A DNA stretch of 64,000 bases from Amycolatopsis suaedae (GTDB taxonomy: Bacteria; Actinomycetota; Actinomycetes; Mycobacteriales; Pseudonocardiaceae). The stretch lies in assembly GCF_004214935.1 (NCBI RefSeq), contig NZ_SFCC01000003.1:465476-529475 (forward strand). Direction: 5' to 3'. Shown in pieces: positions 36,477-46,679 of this stretch. A program made the position numbers and the translations under genes. The notes under the pieces were generated by a model. The model saw only the letters and a list, made by a program, of their open reading frames with translations, had not been told where the DNA came from and did no database searches. Within the stretch, counting starts at the first letter, position 1. Each line of letters starts with the position of its first letter.

Positions 36477-37586
36477 TCAGGCAGCGGTTGCGTGCTCGCG
36501 TTCGAGCGTAGGGGACGTCGGCTTCGGCCGCGGCGGCAGCGCCAGCGACACGATCTTCTTCGCCACCGACCACAGCTGCTTGCGCAGCGGACCGGTGTTG
36601 TACGGCAGCCCGTACCGCTCGCAGATCTCCCGCACCTCCGGCGCGATCTTCGGGTAGCGGTAGGCCGGGATGTCGGGGAACAGGTGGTGCTCGATCTGGT
36701 GCGACAGGTTGCCCGAGAGAATGTGGAACAGCGGCCCGCCGCTGATGTTGGCCGAGCCGAGGATCTGCCGCAGGTACCACTGCCCGCGCGTCTCCCGCTC
36801 GGTCTCCTCCTCGGTGAAGCTCTCGACGTCGGCGGGGAAGTGGCCGCAGAAGATGATGGCGAACGCCCACAGGTTGCGGGTCAGGTTCGCGGTCGCGTTG
36901 CCCAGCAGCGTCAGCGGCGCGAGCGGGCCGGTGAGCAGCGGGAACAGCACGTAGTCCTTGCCGAACTGGCGCGCGGCCTTGCGTGCGATCCTGGCTCGGA
37001 CCTCGCGGAACTCCGACCACTTGCGCTCGCCCTTGAGCAGCCGGTCGACCTCCAGGTCGTGCAGCATCACGCCCCACTGGAAGAAGATCGCCAGCAGCGT
37101 CGCGTACACCGGGTTGCCCAGGTAGTACGGGTGCCACTTCTGCTCGGCGTCCATCCGCAGGATGCCGTAACCGATGTCGCGATCCTTGTCGAGGATGTTG
37201 GTGTAGGTGTGGTGGATGTAGTTGTGCGAGTGCCGCCAGTTCTCCGCCGGCGCCACCGTGTCCCACTCGAACCGCTGCGAGCTCAGCGCCGGGTCACGCG
37301 TCCAGTCGTACTGGCCGTGCATGACGTTGTGCCCGATCTCCATGTTGTCCAGGATCTTCGACAGAGACAGAGCGACGGTGCCCGCCAGCCACGCCGGGGG
37401 GAAGAACCCGGCGAACATCAGCCCGCGTCCCAGCACCTCCAGCCCGCGCTGGGTCCGGATCACCTTGTGGATGTACTCGACGTCGGCCGTGCCGAGGTCG
37501 TCGACGATCCGCTGACGCAGTTCGTCCAGTTCGCGGCCGAACTCCTCGACCTGTTCCGGCGTCAGCCGGTCCTGCAAGCCGGTCAT
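36477..37586 (-). CDS. Membrane fatty-acid (acyl-CoA) desaturase
   Basis: Di-iron, membrane-bound desaturase that introduces a double bond into acyl chains using electrons from the adjacent reductase. The 369-residue protein shows all three histidine boxes: HNVMH (86-90), HSHNYIHH (119-126) and a C-terminal LSHQIEHHLFP. The HQIEHH third box is that of linoleoyl-CoA/DesA3-type enzymes. Several membrane helices flank the boxes. The arrangement reductase-desaturase-small gene divergent from a TetR regulator resembles the mycobacterial DesA3/Rv3230c system in content. The start is 9 bp after the reductase stop. Confidence 0.94.
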   Translation of the reverse strand: MTGLQDRLTPEQVEEFGRELDELRQRIVDDLGTADVEYIHKVIRTQRGLEVLGRGLMFAGFFPPAWLAGTVALSLSKILDNMEIGHNVMHGQYDWTRDPALSSQRFEWDTVAPAENWRHSHNYIHHTYTNILDKDRDIGYGILRMDAEQKWHPYYLGNPVYATLLAIFFQWGVMLHDLEVDRLLKGERKWSEFREVRARIARKAARQFGKDYVLFPLLTGPLAPLTLLGNATANLTRNLWAFAIIFCGHFPADVESFTEEETERETRGQWYLRQILGSANISGGPLFHILSGNLSHQIEHHLFPDIPAYRYPKIAPEVREICERYGLPYNTGPLRKQLWSVAKKIVSLALPPRPKPTSPTLEREHATAA

Positions 37587-37595
37587 GAAACCCTC

Positions 37596-38666
37596 CTAAA
37601 CTTCGATGGCGACGTCGCCGACGGGCGCGGACACGCACAGCTGGATCTCCTCGTCGTCCTGCGCCGACTCCGCGCCCGACCGCAGGTCACGCACGCGACC
37701 GGTGGACTTGCGGGCGGTGCAGGAGAAGCAGATCCCCATCCGGCAGCCGTACTCCGGCGTCAGCCCGGCGGCTTCCGCCTGCTCCAGCAGGGACGAGCCG
37801 GTGTTGCCTGCCTCCCTGCCGCTGCGGGTGAACCGCACCCGCCCGGTGGTGTCCCCGCTTCCGGCGGCGAAGCCCGCCGCCGGGGTGAACTGTTCGGTGT
37901 GCAGCTGTTCACCGAGGCCGTGGCGGTCGTACAGCTTCCGGACCGCCTCCAGCAGCGGCACCGGACCGCATACGTACGCCGGTGCCTCGCGGTACCAGGG
38001 GGCGACCTCGGAAAGATGTGCTGCGCGGAAGTGGCCACGCGGCCCGCTGCCTGAGTGGTCACGGGTGTGCACCACGACGACCCGGACACCGGGGCGTCCG
38101 GCCAGTTCGGCCAGCTCGTCGCGGTAGGGCTGGTCGGCGGGCCGCGCGGTGTAGTACAGCAGCGTGACCTCGCCGCCGTACCGCTCGTCGGCCAGCGTGC
38201 GCAGCATGGACAGCACCGGAGTGATCCCGCTGCCCCCGGCGATCAGCAGGATCCGCTCCGGCCGCTGCGGCGGCAACGTGAACTCGCCCTGCGGGCGGGA
38301 AAGCCCGAGCACCATGCCCGGGCGCGCGTGCTCGCGCAGGTACCGCGACACCAGCCCGTCGGGAACGGTGCTGATGTGCAGCTCCAGCTCGCCGGCCCGG
38401 TGCTGGGATCCGGACAGCGAGTAGCACCGCGAGTGCCGCACCGCGTCGATGTCCACGGTGACCCGCGTGTACTGGCCGCAGGTGAACCCCGGCCAGGCCT
38501 TGCTCGGCCGCACGGTCAGCGTCACCGACCTCGGCGTCTGGTGCCGCACGCCGGTGACGACGCCGCGGATCTCGCGCCGCACCAGCATCGGGTCCAGCAG
38601 TTCGAGGTAGCGGTCCACGCCGTGGGGCGTGAGCAACGCCTCCGCCAGCGCGGTCAGCCTGCCCAT
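37596..38666 (-). CDS. Ferredoxin reductase with C-terminal 2Fe-2S domain, desaturase partner
   Basis: Electron-transfer flavoprotein for the desaturase. ATG 38666 has AAGGAGG 5-6 bp upstream; the frame upstream is not used. The 356-residue protein has an FAD domain (SRCYSLSGS), an NAD(P)H domain (LLIAGGSGITPVLSMLRTL, then YVCGPVPLLEAV) and a plant-type ferredoxin domain with the CX4CX2C cluster motif (CRMGICFSC) and a final Cys in IQLCVS. The architecture equals Mycobacterium Rv3230c. It is first in the operon and is preceded by a palindromic operator. Confidence 0.94.
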   Translation of the reverse strand: MGRLTALAEALLTPHGVDRYLELLDPMLVRREIRGVVTGVRHQTPRSVTLTVRPSKAWPGFTCGQYTRVTVDIDAVRHSRCYSLSGSQHRAGELELHISTVPDGLVSRYLREHARPGMVLGLSRPQGEFTLPPQRPERILLIAGGSGITPVLSMLRTLADERYGGEVTLLYYTARPADQPYRDELAELAGRPGVRVVVVHTRDHSGSGPRGHFRAAHLSEVAPWYREAPAYVCGPVPLLEAVRKLYDRHGLGEQLHTEQFTPAAGFAAGSGDTTGRVRFTRSGREAGNTGSSLLEQAEAAGLTPEYGCRMGICFSCTARKSTGRVRDLRSGAESAQDDEEIQLCVSAPVGDVAIEV

Positions 38667-38676
38667 CCCGACCTCC

Positions 38677-38700
38677 TTGAGTGAACGCCTGTGCACTCAA
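38677..38700. promoter_or_regulatory. Palindromic operator upstream of the desaturase operon
   Basis: TTGAGTG (38677-38683) and its exact complement CACTCAA (38694-38700) flank a 10-bp core. It lies 11 bp upstream of the reductase start codon and 82 bp from the divergent TetR gene. It is the natural candidate site for that regulator. Confidence 0.6.
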
Positions 38701-38781
38701 GCATGCCCGAGGGTGCCCCGCATGTGTCAACTCGGGCGTAGTGTGAGCTGAGCGATAGGTGCACAGTCGTAGGCTGGAACG

Positions 38782-39435
38782 GTGACAGCGACGGAATCCG
38801 AGACGAACACCAGGCAGGAACGCAAGCGCCGCACCAGGCAGGCGCTGCTGGAGACGGCCCTGTCACTGCTGGACGAGCGCGGGTTCGCCGATCTCAGCCT
38901 GCGGGAAGTGACCCGGGGCGCGGGCATCGTGCCCACGGCGTTCTACCGGCACTTCGCCTCGATGGAGGAACTCGGGGTTGAGCTGGTCGAGCAGTCGATG
39001 CGCACACTGCGTGACATGCTCCGGTCGGCGCGAACAGGGGAAACGAGCTCCGGCGACATCATCCGCGACTCGGTGCACACACTGCACGTCCACGTCCGCC
39101 GTCACGAGGATCACTTCCGATTCCTGCTGCGGGAACGCTACGGTGGCGCCGGCCCGATACAGCGGGCCATCGCCGACGAGCTACGGCTGTTCGCCAGCGA
39201 ACTCGCCGTCGACCTGGCCCGCTTCGACCAGCTGCGGGCCTGGAGCTCGGAGGACCTGCACATGATGGCGGGCCTGATCGTCACCGCGATGCTCGCCACG
39301 GTGGAGGACCTGCTCGACGTCCGTCCCCGCGGCGCCGGAACCGACCGGCGAATACTCCGAACGGCGGAAAAACGACTCCGCCTGATCTTGCTCGGCGTGG
39401 CCAACTGGCGCAGTGACCCGGAACACACAAGTTAG
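38782..39435 (+). CDS. TetR-family regulator resembling FabR (unsaturated fatty acid control)
   Basis: A 217-residue repressor divergent from the desaturase operon. Its HTH region (TRQALLETALSLLDERGFAD, then LSLREVTRGAGIVPTAFYRH) and the next segment (FASMEELGVELVEQS) closely follow the pattern of E. coli FabR ([20 protein letters not shown]). A conserved FRFLLRERYGG segment is also shared with FabR. FabR senses unsaturated acyl-thioesters, so sensing desaturase products is inferred. Start GTG 38782. The next gene is pntAA, 168 bp away and probably independent. Confidence 0.92.
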   Translation: MTATESETNTRQERKRRTRQALLETALSLLDERGFADLSLREVTRGAGIVPTAFYRHFASMEELGVELVEQSMRTLRDMLRSARTGETSSGDIIRDSVHTLHVHVRRHEDHFRFLLRERYGGAGPIQRAIADELRLFASELAVDLARFDQLRAWSSEDLHMMAGLIVTAMLATVEDLLDVRPRGAGTDRRILRTAEKRLRLILLGVANWRSDPEHTS

Positions 39436-39602
39436 GGGCACACTGTCCGCCAGCGGGTGGTGCCGCAGGACACACCGGCCGTGGTAGACGTGACATTGAT
39501 CGTGAAGCGGTCATCTGGACGTAGATGGATCAGGCGCCTGGGCACCGCCTGTCACCCCTCGTCGTCCGTGTGGCCCCAGCACCTCGACAGGGAGGTCGCC
39601 AG

Positions 39603-40700
39603 GTGGTTGACGTTCCACTCACCATAGGCGTGGTCAAGGAGTCGAGGCCCGGTGAACGCCGGGTCGCGATGGTGCCCAAGGCCGTGCCCAGACTCGCTCG
39701 CAACGGCATACGTGTCGTGGTCGAAGCCGGCGCCGGGTCCGGCGCGGCACTGTCCGACGAGGCCTACACCGAGGCGGGCGCCGAGATCGGTGACGCCTGG
39801 AAGGCGCCGCTCGTCCTCAAGGTCACCCCGCCGACGCGGGAGGAGATCGCCAAGCTCGACAAGGGAACCGTGCTCATCGGCTTCCTCAACCCGCTGTCCG
39901 ATGTGGATGGTGTCAAGGCTCTGGCCGACGCCGGGGTGACCGGCCTGGCCGTCGAGTCCATTCCCCGCATCTCCCGCGCGCAGGCGATGGACGCGCTGTC
40001 CTCGCAGAGCAGCGTCGCCGGCTACCGCGCGGTCCTGCGCGCGGCCGACCGGCTGCCCCGCTTCTTCCCGATGCTCACCTCCGCGGCAGGCACCGTCCCG
40101 CCGGCCGAGGTGCTGGTGCTCGGCGCGGGCGTCGCCGGGCTGCAGGCACTGGCCACGGCTCGGCGGCTCGGTGCCCGCACCACCGGCTACGACGTGCGGC
40201 CCGAGGTGGCCGAGCAGGTCAAGTCGGTCGGCGCGCAGTGGCTCGACCTCGGGATCGAGGCGGTGGGCGAGGGCGGTTACGCGCGCGAGCTCACCGAGGA
40301 GGAACGGGCCGAACAGCAGCGCAGGCTCACCGAGGCCATCACGAAGTTCGACGTGGTGGTCACCACCGCGCTCGTCCCCGGCCGCAAGGCGCCGACGCTG
40401 GTCACCGCCGCGGCCGTCGAGGGCATGCCCGCGGGTGGCGTCATCGTCGACATGGCGGGCGAGTCCGGCGGCAACTGCGAGCTGACCGAGCCGGGCACCG
40501 ACGTGGTGCGGCACGGGGTGACCATCACCTCGCCGCTGAACCTGCCCGCGGACATGCCCGCGCACGCCAGCGAGCTCTACGCGCGCAACCTGACCGAGCT
40601 GGTGGAGTTGCTGGTGGACGACGAGGGCAAGCTCCACCTGGACTTCTCCGACGAGATCATCGCCGGGGCGTGCGTCACCGGCCGCGGAGAGGAGTCCTGA
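39603..40700 (+). CDS. pntAA: NAD(P) transhydrogenase alpha-1 subunit (NAD-binding domain I)
   Basis: Domain I of proton-translocating transhydrogenase, which uses the proton gradient to reduce NADP+ with NADH. GTG 39603 has GGGAGG 7 bp upstream; the open frame to 39525 is ignored. The 365-residue protein shows GVVKESRPGERRVAMVPKAV at the N-terminus, the NAD-binding fold VLVLGAGVAGLQALATARRL, the RQD-loop-like region and VVTTALVPGRKAPTLVT. In this split form domain II is encoded separately by the next two genes. Stop and next start overlap (TGATG). Confidence 0.95.
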   Translation: MVDVPLTIGVVKESRPGERRVAMVPKAVPRLARNGIRVVVEAGAGSGAALSDEAYTEAGAEIGDAWKAPLVLKVTPPTREEIAKLDKGTVLIGFLNPLSDVDGVKALADAGVTGLAVESIPRISRAQAMDALSSQSSVAGYRAVLRAADRLPRFFPMLTSAAGTVPPAEVLVLGAGVAGLQALATARRLGARTTGYDVRPEVAEQVKSVGAQWLDLGIEAVGEGGYARELTEEERAEQQRRLTEAITKFDVVVTTALVPGRKAPTLVTAAAVEGMPAGGVIVDMAGESGGNCELTEPGTDVVRHGVTITSPLNLPADMPAHASELYARNLTELVELLVDDEGKLHLDFSDEIIAGACVTGRGEES

Positions 40701-40998
40701 TGCTGCAGAACATCGCGATCCTGGTGCTGGCCGGCTTCGTCGGCTTCGCCGTCATCTCCAAGGTCCCCAACACGCTGCACACGCCGCTGATGTCGGGTAC
40801 CAACGCCATCCACGGCATCGTCCTGCTCGGCGGCCTGATCGTGCTCGGCACGGGCGTCGAGGGCGTGTTCAACAAGATCCTGCTGGTCATCGCCATCGCC
40901 TTCGGCACGATCAACGTCGTCGGCGGATTCCTGGTCACCGACCGGATGCTGGCCATGTTCAAGGACAAGCGGGCCGACCGCGACAAGGGGGCCGACTC

Positions 40999-41002
<4 letters not shown>
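40700..41002 (+). CDS. pntAB: NAD(P) transhydrogenase alpha-2 subunit (membrane domain)
   Basis: A 100-residue subunit with three to four membrane helices (IAILVLAGFVGFAVISKVP, IHGIVLLGGLIVLGTGV, ILLVIAIAFGTINVVGGFLV). SGTNAIHGI and FLVTDRMLAMF are conserved in the family. It supplies the first helices of the proton channel. Start and stop overlap pntAA and pntB by one and four bases, so the three are translationally coupled. Confidence 0.94.
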
Positions 41003-42384
<1,382 letters not shown>

Positions 42385-42387
42385 CGG

Positions 42388-42804
42388 CTATTTCGCGGCG
42401 GAGAAGGTGACCGGCGGCGCTTTGCGCACCGGCGCCTTCTTCGCCGCGGTTTTCCGAGTGTTCTTCGTCTCGTTCTTCTTTACTGGCTCGCTCTTCTTCG
42501 CGGCCGCCTGACGCTTGGTTCCGGTGCTCTTCGCGGCCTTGGCGGGCTTCTTCTCGGCAGCAGCGGACTTGCGAGCCGTGGTCTTCTTCTTCGCCGGCAG
42601 CGCGATGATCCGGCGCTTGCGCTTGCGGCCACCCGTGCGCCTGCCCGCATTCGCGTGCCGCTCGAGAACCTCCCGCAGCGTCTCGGCATTCTCGCCGGAC
42701 AGATCGATCTGGTACTCGATGCCCTCGAAAGCGAACAACACCGTTTCCTCGGCCGGCTCGCCGGTGATGTCGTCCAGCAATTGGACAGCGGTGTTCTTCG
42801 CCAC
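42388..42804 (-). CDS. Lsr2-like nucleoid protein with lysine-rich tail instead of AT-hook domain
   Basis: A 138-residue protein from GTG 42804 (GGGAG 6 bp upstream). Residues 1-60 match the dimerisation domain of Lsr2 (NTAVQLLDDITGEPAEETVL, IEYQIDLSGENAETLREVLE, then AGRRTGGRKRKRR). Lsr2 normally continues to a REWARxNGxxVSxRGRIP DNA-binding domain; this is absent. Residues about 65-138 are instead a Lys/Ala-rich tail (AKKKTTARKSAAAEKKPAKA ... KAPVRKAPPVTF), like histone H1 or mycobacterial HU C-termini. Nonspecific DNA binding and compaction are inferred. The normal termination and good start argue against truncation. Confidence 0.85.
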   Translation of the reverse strand: MAKNTAVQLLDDITGEPAEETVLFAFEGIEYQIDLSGENAETLREVLERHANAGRRTGGRKRKRRIIALPAKKKTTARKSAAAEKKPAKAAKSTGTKRQAAAKKSEPVKKNETKNTRKTAAKKAPVRKAPPVTFSAAK

Positions 42805-42931
42805 GAGATGCTCCCAAGTGTTCGATCGCCCCCGGTATTCCGGTCGGCAGGCAGGATACCTGTCGTGATTGTGAATCCGCTGTGGGATCCCCGGACTTGC
42901 GCGGGGGGCCGCTGTGGTGTGCGCTGGGGTC

Positions 42932-44326
42932 ATGCCAGAGGAGACCTTTGACGTCGTGGTCATCGGCGGTGGGCCGGTCGGTGAGAACGCCGCCGGACGT
43001 GCGGTGCGCGGCGGCTTGACGGCCGCGCTCGTCGAGCACGAGCGGTTCGGCGGGGAGTGCTCGTACTGGGCCTGCATGCCCAGCAAGGCGTTGCTGCGCC
43101 CCGGAATCGCGCTGGAGGCCGCGCGAAGGGTGCCCGGTGTGCCGGTGGACGGCGGACTCGATCCGGCCGCCGTGTTCGCCCGCAGGGACGCGTTCACGTC
43201 CCACTGGGACGACGCGGGCCAGGTGCGCTGGGCCGAGGGTGCGGGCATCGTGCCGGTGCGTGGCCGCGGCAGGCTCAGCGGCGAACGCGAGGTGACCCTG
43301 GACGACGGCAGGGTGCTGCGGGCCCGGCACGCGGTCGTGGTCTGCACGGGCAGCGTGCCGAAGCAGCCGCCGATTCCCGGCCTGTCCGAGGTGAACGCGT
43401 GGGGGTCGCGCGAGGCCACCGCGGCGAGCGAGGTTCCCGCCAGGCTCGCCGTGATCGGCGGCGGGGTGGTCGGCGTCGAGATGGCGCAGGCGTGGGCGCG
43501 GCTGGGGTCGCAGGTCGACCTGATCCTGTCCGGCGACCGGCCGCTGCCCCGGATGCCTGAGTTCGCCGGCGACCTGGTCGCCGAGGGCCTGCGTGCCGAC
43601 GGCGTGCGGGTACACGCCAACGCCTCCGCCGAACGGGTGTCCGAACGCGACGGTGTGGTGCACGTCCAGCTGCCCGACGGCATCGAGGTGGTCGCCGACC
43701 AGCTGCTGGTCGCCACCGGCAGGCGGCCGGCCACCGACGACCTGGGCCTGGCGTCGGTCGGCCTGTCCGACGGCGACGCTCTGGAGGTGGACGACACCGG
43801 TCTGGTGTCCGGAGTGGACGGTGGCTGGCTGTACGCGGCCGGTGACGTCAACGGCCGGGCGATGCTGACCCACCAGGGCAAGTATCAGGCGCGGGCGGTC
43901 GGCGACGTGATCGCCGCGCGGGCCCGTGGCGGTGACGTCGACACCTCGGCTTGGAGCGCCCACGCCACCACGGCGGACCACGGCGCGGTGCCGCAGGTGG
44001 TGTTCACCGACCCGGAGGTTGCGTCGGTCGGCCTGACCGAGGCCGCCGAGGGCGCGCCGCACCGGGTGCTGGACCTCGACATCGCGGTTGCCGGATCGGC
44101 CCTGCAGGCCGACGACTACACCGGCAAGGCACGGATCGTCGTCGACACCGAGCGCGACGTGCTGGTCGGTGTGACGTTCGTCGGCCAGGACGTGGCGGAG
44201 CTGCTGCACTCGGCGACGATCGCCGTCGTCGGCGAGGTGCCGTTGAGCAGGCTCTGGCACGCGGTGCCGTCCTACCCCACGATCAGCGAGGTGTGGTTGC
44301 GTCTGCTGGAGGAGTACGGCCTCTGA
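42932..44326 (+). CDS. Class I pyridine-nucleotide-disulfide oxidoreductase, lipoamide-dehydrogenase/mercuric-reductase-like
   Basis: A 464-residue FAD/NAD(P) oxidoreductase. It has the FAD motif VVIGGGPVGENAAGRAVRGG, a redox-active Cys pair in GGECSYWACMPSKALLRP (C-x4-C), an NAD(P) fold LAVIGGGVVGVEMAQAWARL, and WLYAAGDVNGRAMLTHQGKY. The C-terminal interface reads HAVPSYPTISEVWLRLLEEY, where lipoamide dehydrogenases have HAHPTLSE, so the active-site His-Glu couple is altered. The SYWAC form is characteristic of an actinobacterial subgroup of unknown substrate. No partner acyltransferase is present. ATG 42932 has GGGG upstream. Confidence 0.9.
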   Translation: MPEETFDVVVIGGGPVGENAAGRAVRGGLTAALVEHERFGGECSYWACMPSKALLRPGIALEAARRVPGVPVDGGLDPAAVFARRDAFTSHWDDAGQVRWAEGAGIVPVRGRGRLSGEREVTLDDGRVLRARHAVVVCTGSVPKQPPIPGLSEVNAWGSREATAASEVPARLAVIGGGVVGVEMAQAWARLGSQVDLILSGDRPLPRMPEFAGDLVAEGLRADGVRVHANASAERVSERDGVVHVQLPDGIEVVADQLLVATGRRPATDDLGLASVGLSDGDALEVDDTGLVSGVDGGWLYAAGDVNGRAMLTHQGKYQARAVGDVIAARARGGDVDTSAWSAHATTADHGAVPQVVFTDPEVASVGLTEAAEGAPHRVLDLDIAVAGSALQADDYTGKARIVVDTERDVLVGVTFVGQDVAELLHSATIAVVGEVPLSRLWHAVPSYPTISEVWLRLLEEYGL

Positions 44327-44339
44327 CGCTCCGGCAACG

Positions 44340-44520
44340 GCCCACAGCACGTGAAGACCACCTTCAGCACGTGAGACGTCGGGGCCCCGGCAGAGTCCAG
44401 GTGCGGGCAGGGCGAGGTGGCTGGTCTCGAGCGTGGAACTCGCGTGCCGGAACGTAGAACTCGCGTGCGTGAGCGCAGAACTCACGATGTGGACCGGGTT
44501 CTCACCTGGTGCCGGTCGCC
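44340..44520. repeat. Repeat array, inverted copy of the 3.74 and 15.16 kb blocks
   Basis: 44350-44366 is a GTGAAGACCACCTTCAGCAC hairpin with a GTGAGACG tail. 44385-44405 has CCCCGGCAGAGTCCAGGTGC (compare CCCGGCAAAGTCCGGGTGCT in the 246-bp element). 44420-44520 contains three ~21-bp units (GTGGAACTCGCGTGCCGGAA, GTAGAACTCGCGTGCGTGAG, GCAGAACTCACGATGTGGAC). Their reverse complement is the block at 15160-15250 and at 3741-3830. Confidence 0.85.
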
Positions 44521-44785
44521 CACGTGAAGGGGCCGTTCGCGCGAGTTGTCCGTTCCCGACCCGCGAGTCGACCGTTCCGGACCCGCGAGTTGCACGTTCC
44601 CCCTACCCAGTCCCACTGCTTGGCGTGCCGGGTCCAGATCGCGAGACCAGTCCTGTCCTCGCCTGGCCGAACGGGCCGCTCGCGCGGCCCTGCCGGGCCG
44701 GACCGCGAGTCTCGCCTTCCGGAACGCGAATGACGCGCTCCGGACCACCCGACGTTGCCGAGGCCCTCCCGCATCAGACGCCGTG
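44521..44785. repeat. Inverted copy of the 14.81-15.16 kb composite repeat
   Basis: Units GCGAGTTGTCCGTTCCCGAC, GCGAGTCGACCGTTCCGGAC and GCGAGTTGCACGTTCCCCC are followed by a block that includes GCCTGGCCGAACGGGCCGCT and CCGCGAGTCTCGCCTTCCGG. Read on the minus strand it translates to RLAVRPGRAARAARSARRG, almost the same as the plus-strand translation at about 14945-15010 (KLAVRPGRLARAARSARRG). This shows nucleotide-level homology, not a gene. GCCGTGAAGGCCCCCTTCAC closes the block near 44779-44800. Confidence 0.85.
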
Positions 44786-45030
44786 AAGGCCCCCTTCACC
44801 GCGATGCCCTGTCCGGTCCCGCCGGGTAGCGGGCGGGAAGGTAGCACTCGCGTGCCGGACGGCAGAGTTCGCGTGCACGAGCGTGGAGTTCATACCGTGA
44901 GACATCCCGCTCGCCCTACGGACCCGCGAGTCCCACCTTCCCGCACGCGAGTCCCACCTTCGTGCACGCCAACTCCACGCTCCCGCACGCCGCCACCACC
45001 GCCGCCCGTCCCGCCGGGAGTGCTTCGAGC
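44786..45030. repeat. Further ~21-bp tandem units before the anchored protein gene
   Basis: Completes a 700-bp stretch without genes. 44840-44895 holds three units in one orientation (CACTCGCGTGCCGGACGGCA type), and 44925-44990 three in the other (GCGAGTCCCACCTTCCCGCA, GCGAGTCCCACCTTCGTGCA, GCCAACTCCACGCTCCCGCA). The two sets face each other around about 44910. Confidence 0.75.
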
Positions 45031-45032
45031 CG

Positions 45033-46442
45033 TCAGGGACCGGGGGTGGGCAGGCTCAGGGCGGCGCGGGCGATGCGGGTCAGGGCCGGGTCGGCCGGCG
45101 TCGAGGGGCCGTCCAGCCAGCAGGCCTGCACGGTCCGGATGGTGGTCTGGCTGGCCATGCTCTGGTAGCTCGCGCCGAGGAACGCCGGCGGCTGGCCCGG
45201 CCAGCGGCCGGTCTCGGTGGCCAGGTCGGCGATCCCGCCGTTGCCCGGCCCGTCGACCAGCTGCTTGAACGTGCCCGCCTGGGCGGCGACACCGAACTCC
45301 ACCACGGCCATCGACACCGCGGCCCTGCGGCCGTCCAGCGTCGCCTCGTAGCTGGCGCGGCGCAGCGCCGTGCACGGCGTGCGCTCCAGCATCGCCTGCG
45401 TGTCGCCGAACGCGTGCGGGGCACACGTCGGCACCGTGCCGGCGGCCCGCTCCACGAACGACACCCCGTCCACCTGCGGCCCGGACGGTACGGGCGGCGG
45501 CGCGGCCTGCGCGGGCGGCTGCTCGCCGGAGTCGCCGGTCGCCGCCATCACGACGGCCGTCACCAGCAGGGCCAGCAGCAGCCCCATCGCCGCCATCGGC
45601 AGCCAGCGCACCGGTTGCCTCGGGGCCGCCGCGGGCCGGGGCGGCGGCGCGGGGGCCGGTGCGGGCGGCGGGACCGGAGTGACCTTCGACAGCGGCGGCA
45701 GCGTCGCCGAGGGGGCCGCTCGGCGGACCGCGCCGGTCGGCCTGCCCTTCGGGTGACGCATCGGCTGGGTGGGCGGCTCGGCTGGCACCGTCGGCGCGAG
45801 CGCGACCAGCGGGTCGGCCTCCTCGACGGGTTCCGGCGCCGGCTCGAAGCCCTCGCCTGCCAGTACCTCGTCGTCGAGCCGGGCGGTCTCCGGGGCGAGC
45901 GCCGCCAGCAGCGTGCGGGCCGTGGCCACCGAGCACGGCTCGGCCGCCGACGCCAGCGAGACGGTCGCGGCCAGCATGCTGGTCGGGGTCGGGTGCAGGA
46001 CCCGCACCGGGCCGGCCAGGTCGGCGGGCGGCTGCTCGACGGTCTCCACGTACGGCCCGACGGCGATCACCGTCCCGACGGGAACGGGCAGCTCGCCAAC
46101 GGAACGCAGGTGAGTGGCCACCGAGGCCGCCCTGGACAGCGCCTCGACGGCCGGATTGGACGCCTCGTCGGTGCCGACCAGCGGCCAGCCGTCGGCCTTC
46201 CACTGGTCGGCCAGCGGCGCCTCCAGCTTCATTGCCGGGTCCGGCAGGTCGACGCCGACCACGATCAGCAGAGCCTTGGGCAGCAGCACGACGGCGTCGA
46301 CCGCGCGTGGGCAGCCCGGAGGCTGCACGCCGACCACGGCGACGCCGCCGATCACCGTGTTGCCCCGGCCGAGCGACGCCAGCGCGGCCCGGATGTCGTC
46401 GGCGACGCGGGACGGCTTCTGCGCGAGGCGGACCAGCCGCAC
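45033..46442 (-). CDS. Membrane-anchored protein of unknown function (Pro/Ala-rich linker)
   Basis: A 469-residue protein from GTG 46442, chosen because GGGGGAGG precedes it; the frame upstream has no site. The N-terminal ~230 residues look cytoplasmic and soluble (RLVRLAQKPSRVADDIRAAL, VDAVVLLPKALLIVVGVDLP, a fold reminiscent of NERD-type nuclease domains but without a firm motif). A Pro/Ala-rich stretch and one transmembrane helix (about 320-345, AAMGLLLALLVTAVVMAATG) are followed by a ~110-residue extracytoplasmic domain with three Cys (VPTCAPHAF, TPCTALR, VQACWLDG). I do not recognise the family. Confidence 0.82.
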   Translation of the reverse strand: MRLVRLAQKPSRVADDIRAALASLGRGNTVIGGVAVVGVQPPGCPRAVDAVVLLPKALLIVVGVDLPDPAMKLEAPLADQWKADGWPLVGTDEASNPAVEALSRAASVATHLRSVGELPVPVGTVIAVGPYVETVEQPPADLAGPVRVLHPTPTSMLAATVSLASAAEPCSVATARTLLAALAPETARLDDEVLAGEGFEPAPEPVEEADPLVALAPTVPAEPPTQPMRHPKGRPTGAVRRAAPSATLPPLSKVTPVPPPAPAPAPPPRPAAAPRQPVRWLPMAAMGLLLALLVTAVVMAATGDSGEQPPAQAAPPPVPSGPQVDGVSFVERAAGTVPTCAPHAFGDTQAMLERTPCTALRRASYEATLDGRRAAVSMAVVEFGVAAQAGTFKQLVDGPGNGGIADLATETGRWPGQPPAFLGASYQSMASQTTIRTVQACWLDGPSTPADPALTRIARAALSLPTPGP

Positions 46443-46679
46443 CCTGAACCTCCCCCGAAAGTGTTCGATTCTTCGCGCATACCGTAGCCGCACGGTCCCG
46501 CGCACGGGAGGAACGGTCGTGATCCGAACGGCGCAGCGGCGGCGCCCACCCGGATGAGGGTGATACTTGTGTGGTTGATGTGGCCAAAGACGCGCATGAG
46601 GTGCACAATGTGGTACGCAGGCCAGCCGTTCGAGAGGTCGTAGGGGAAGACGCACCTCGTCGAGCAGCGGAGGTCAGCA

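Noticed and set aside
44840..45000. Possible CRISPR array from short regular repeats
   Set aside because: Units of about 21 bp are contiguous without unique spacers, diverged, and no cas gene is present.
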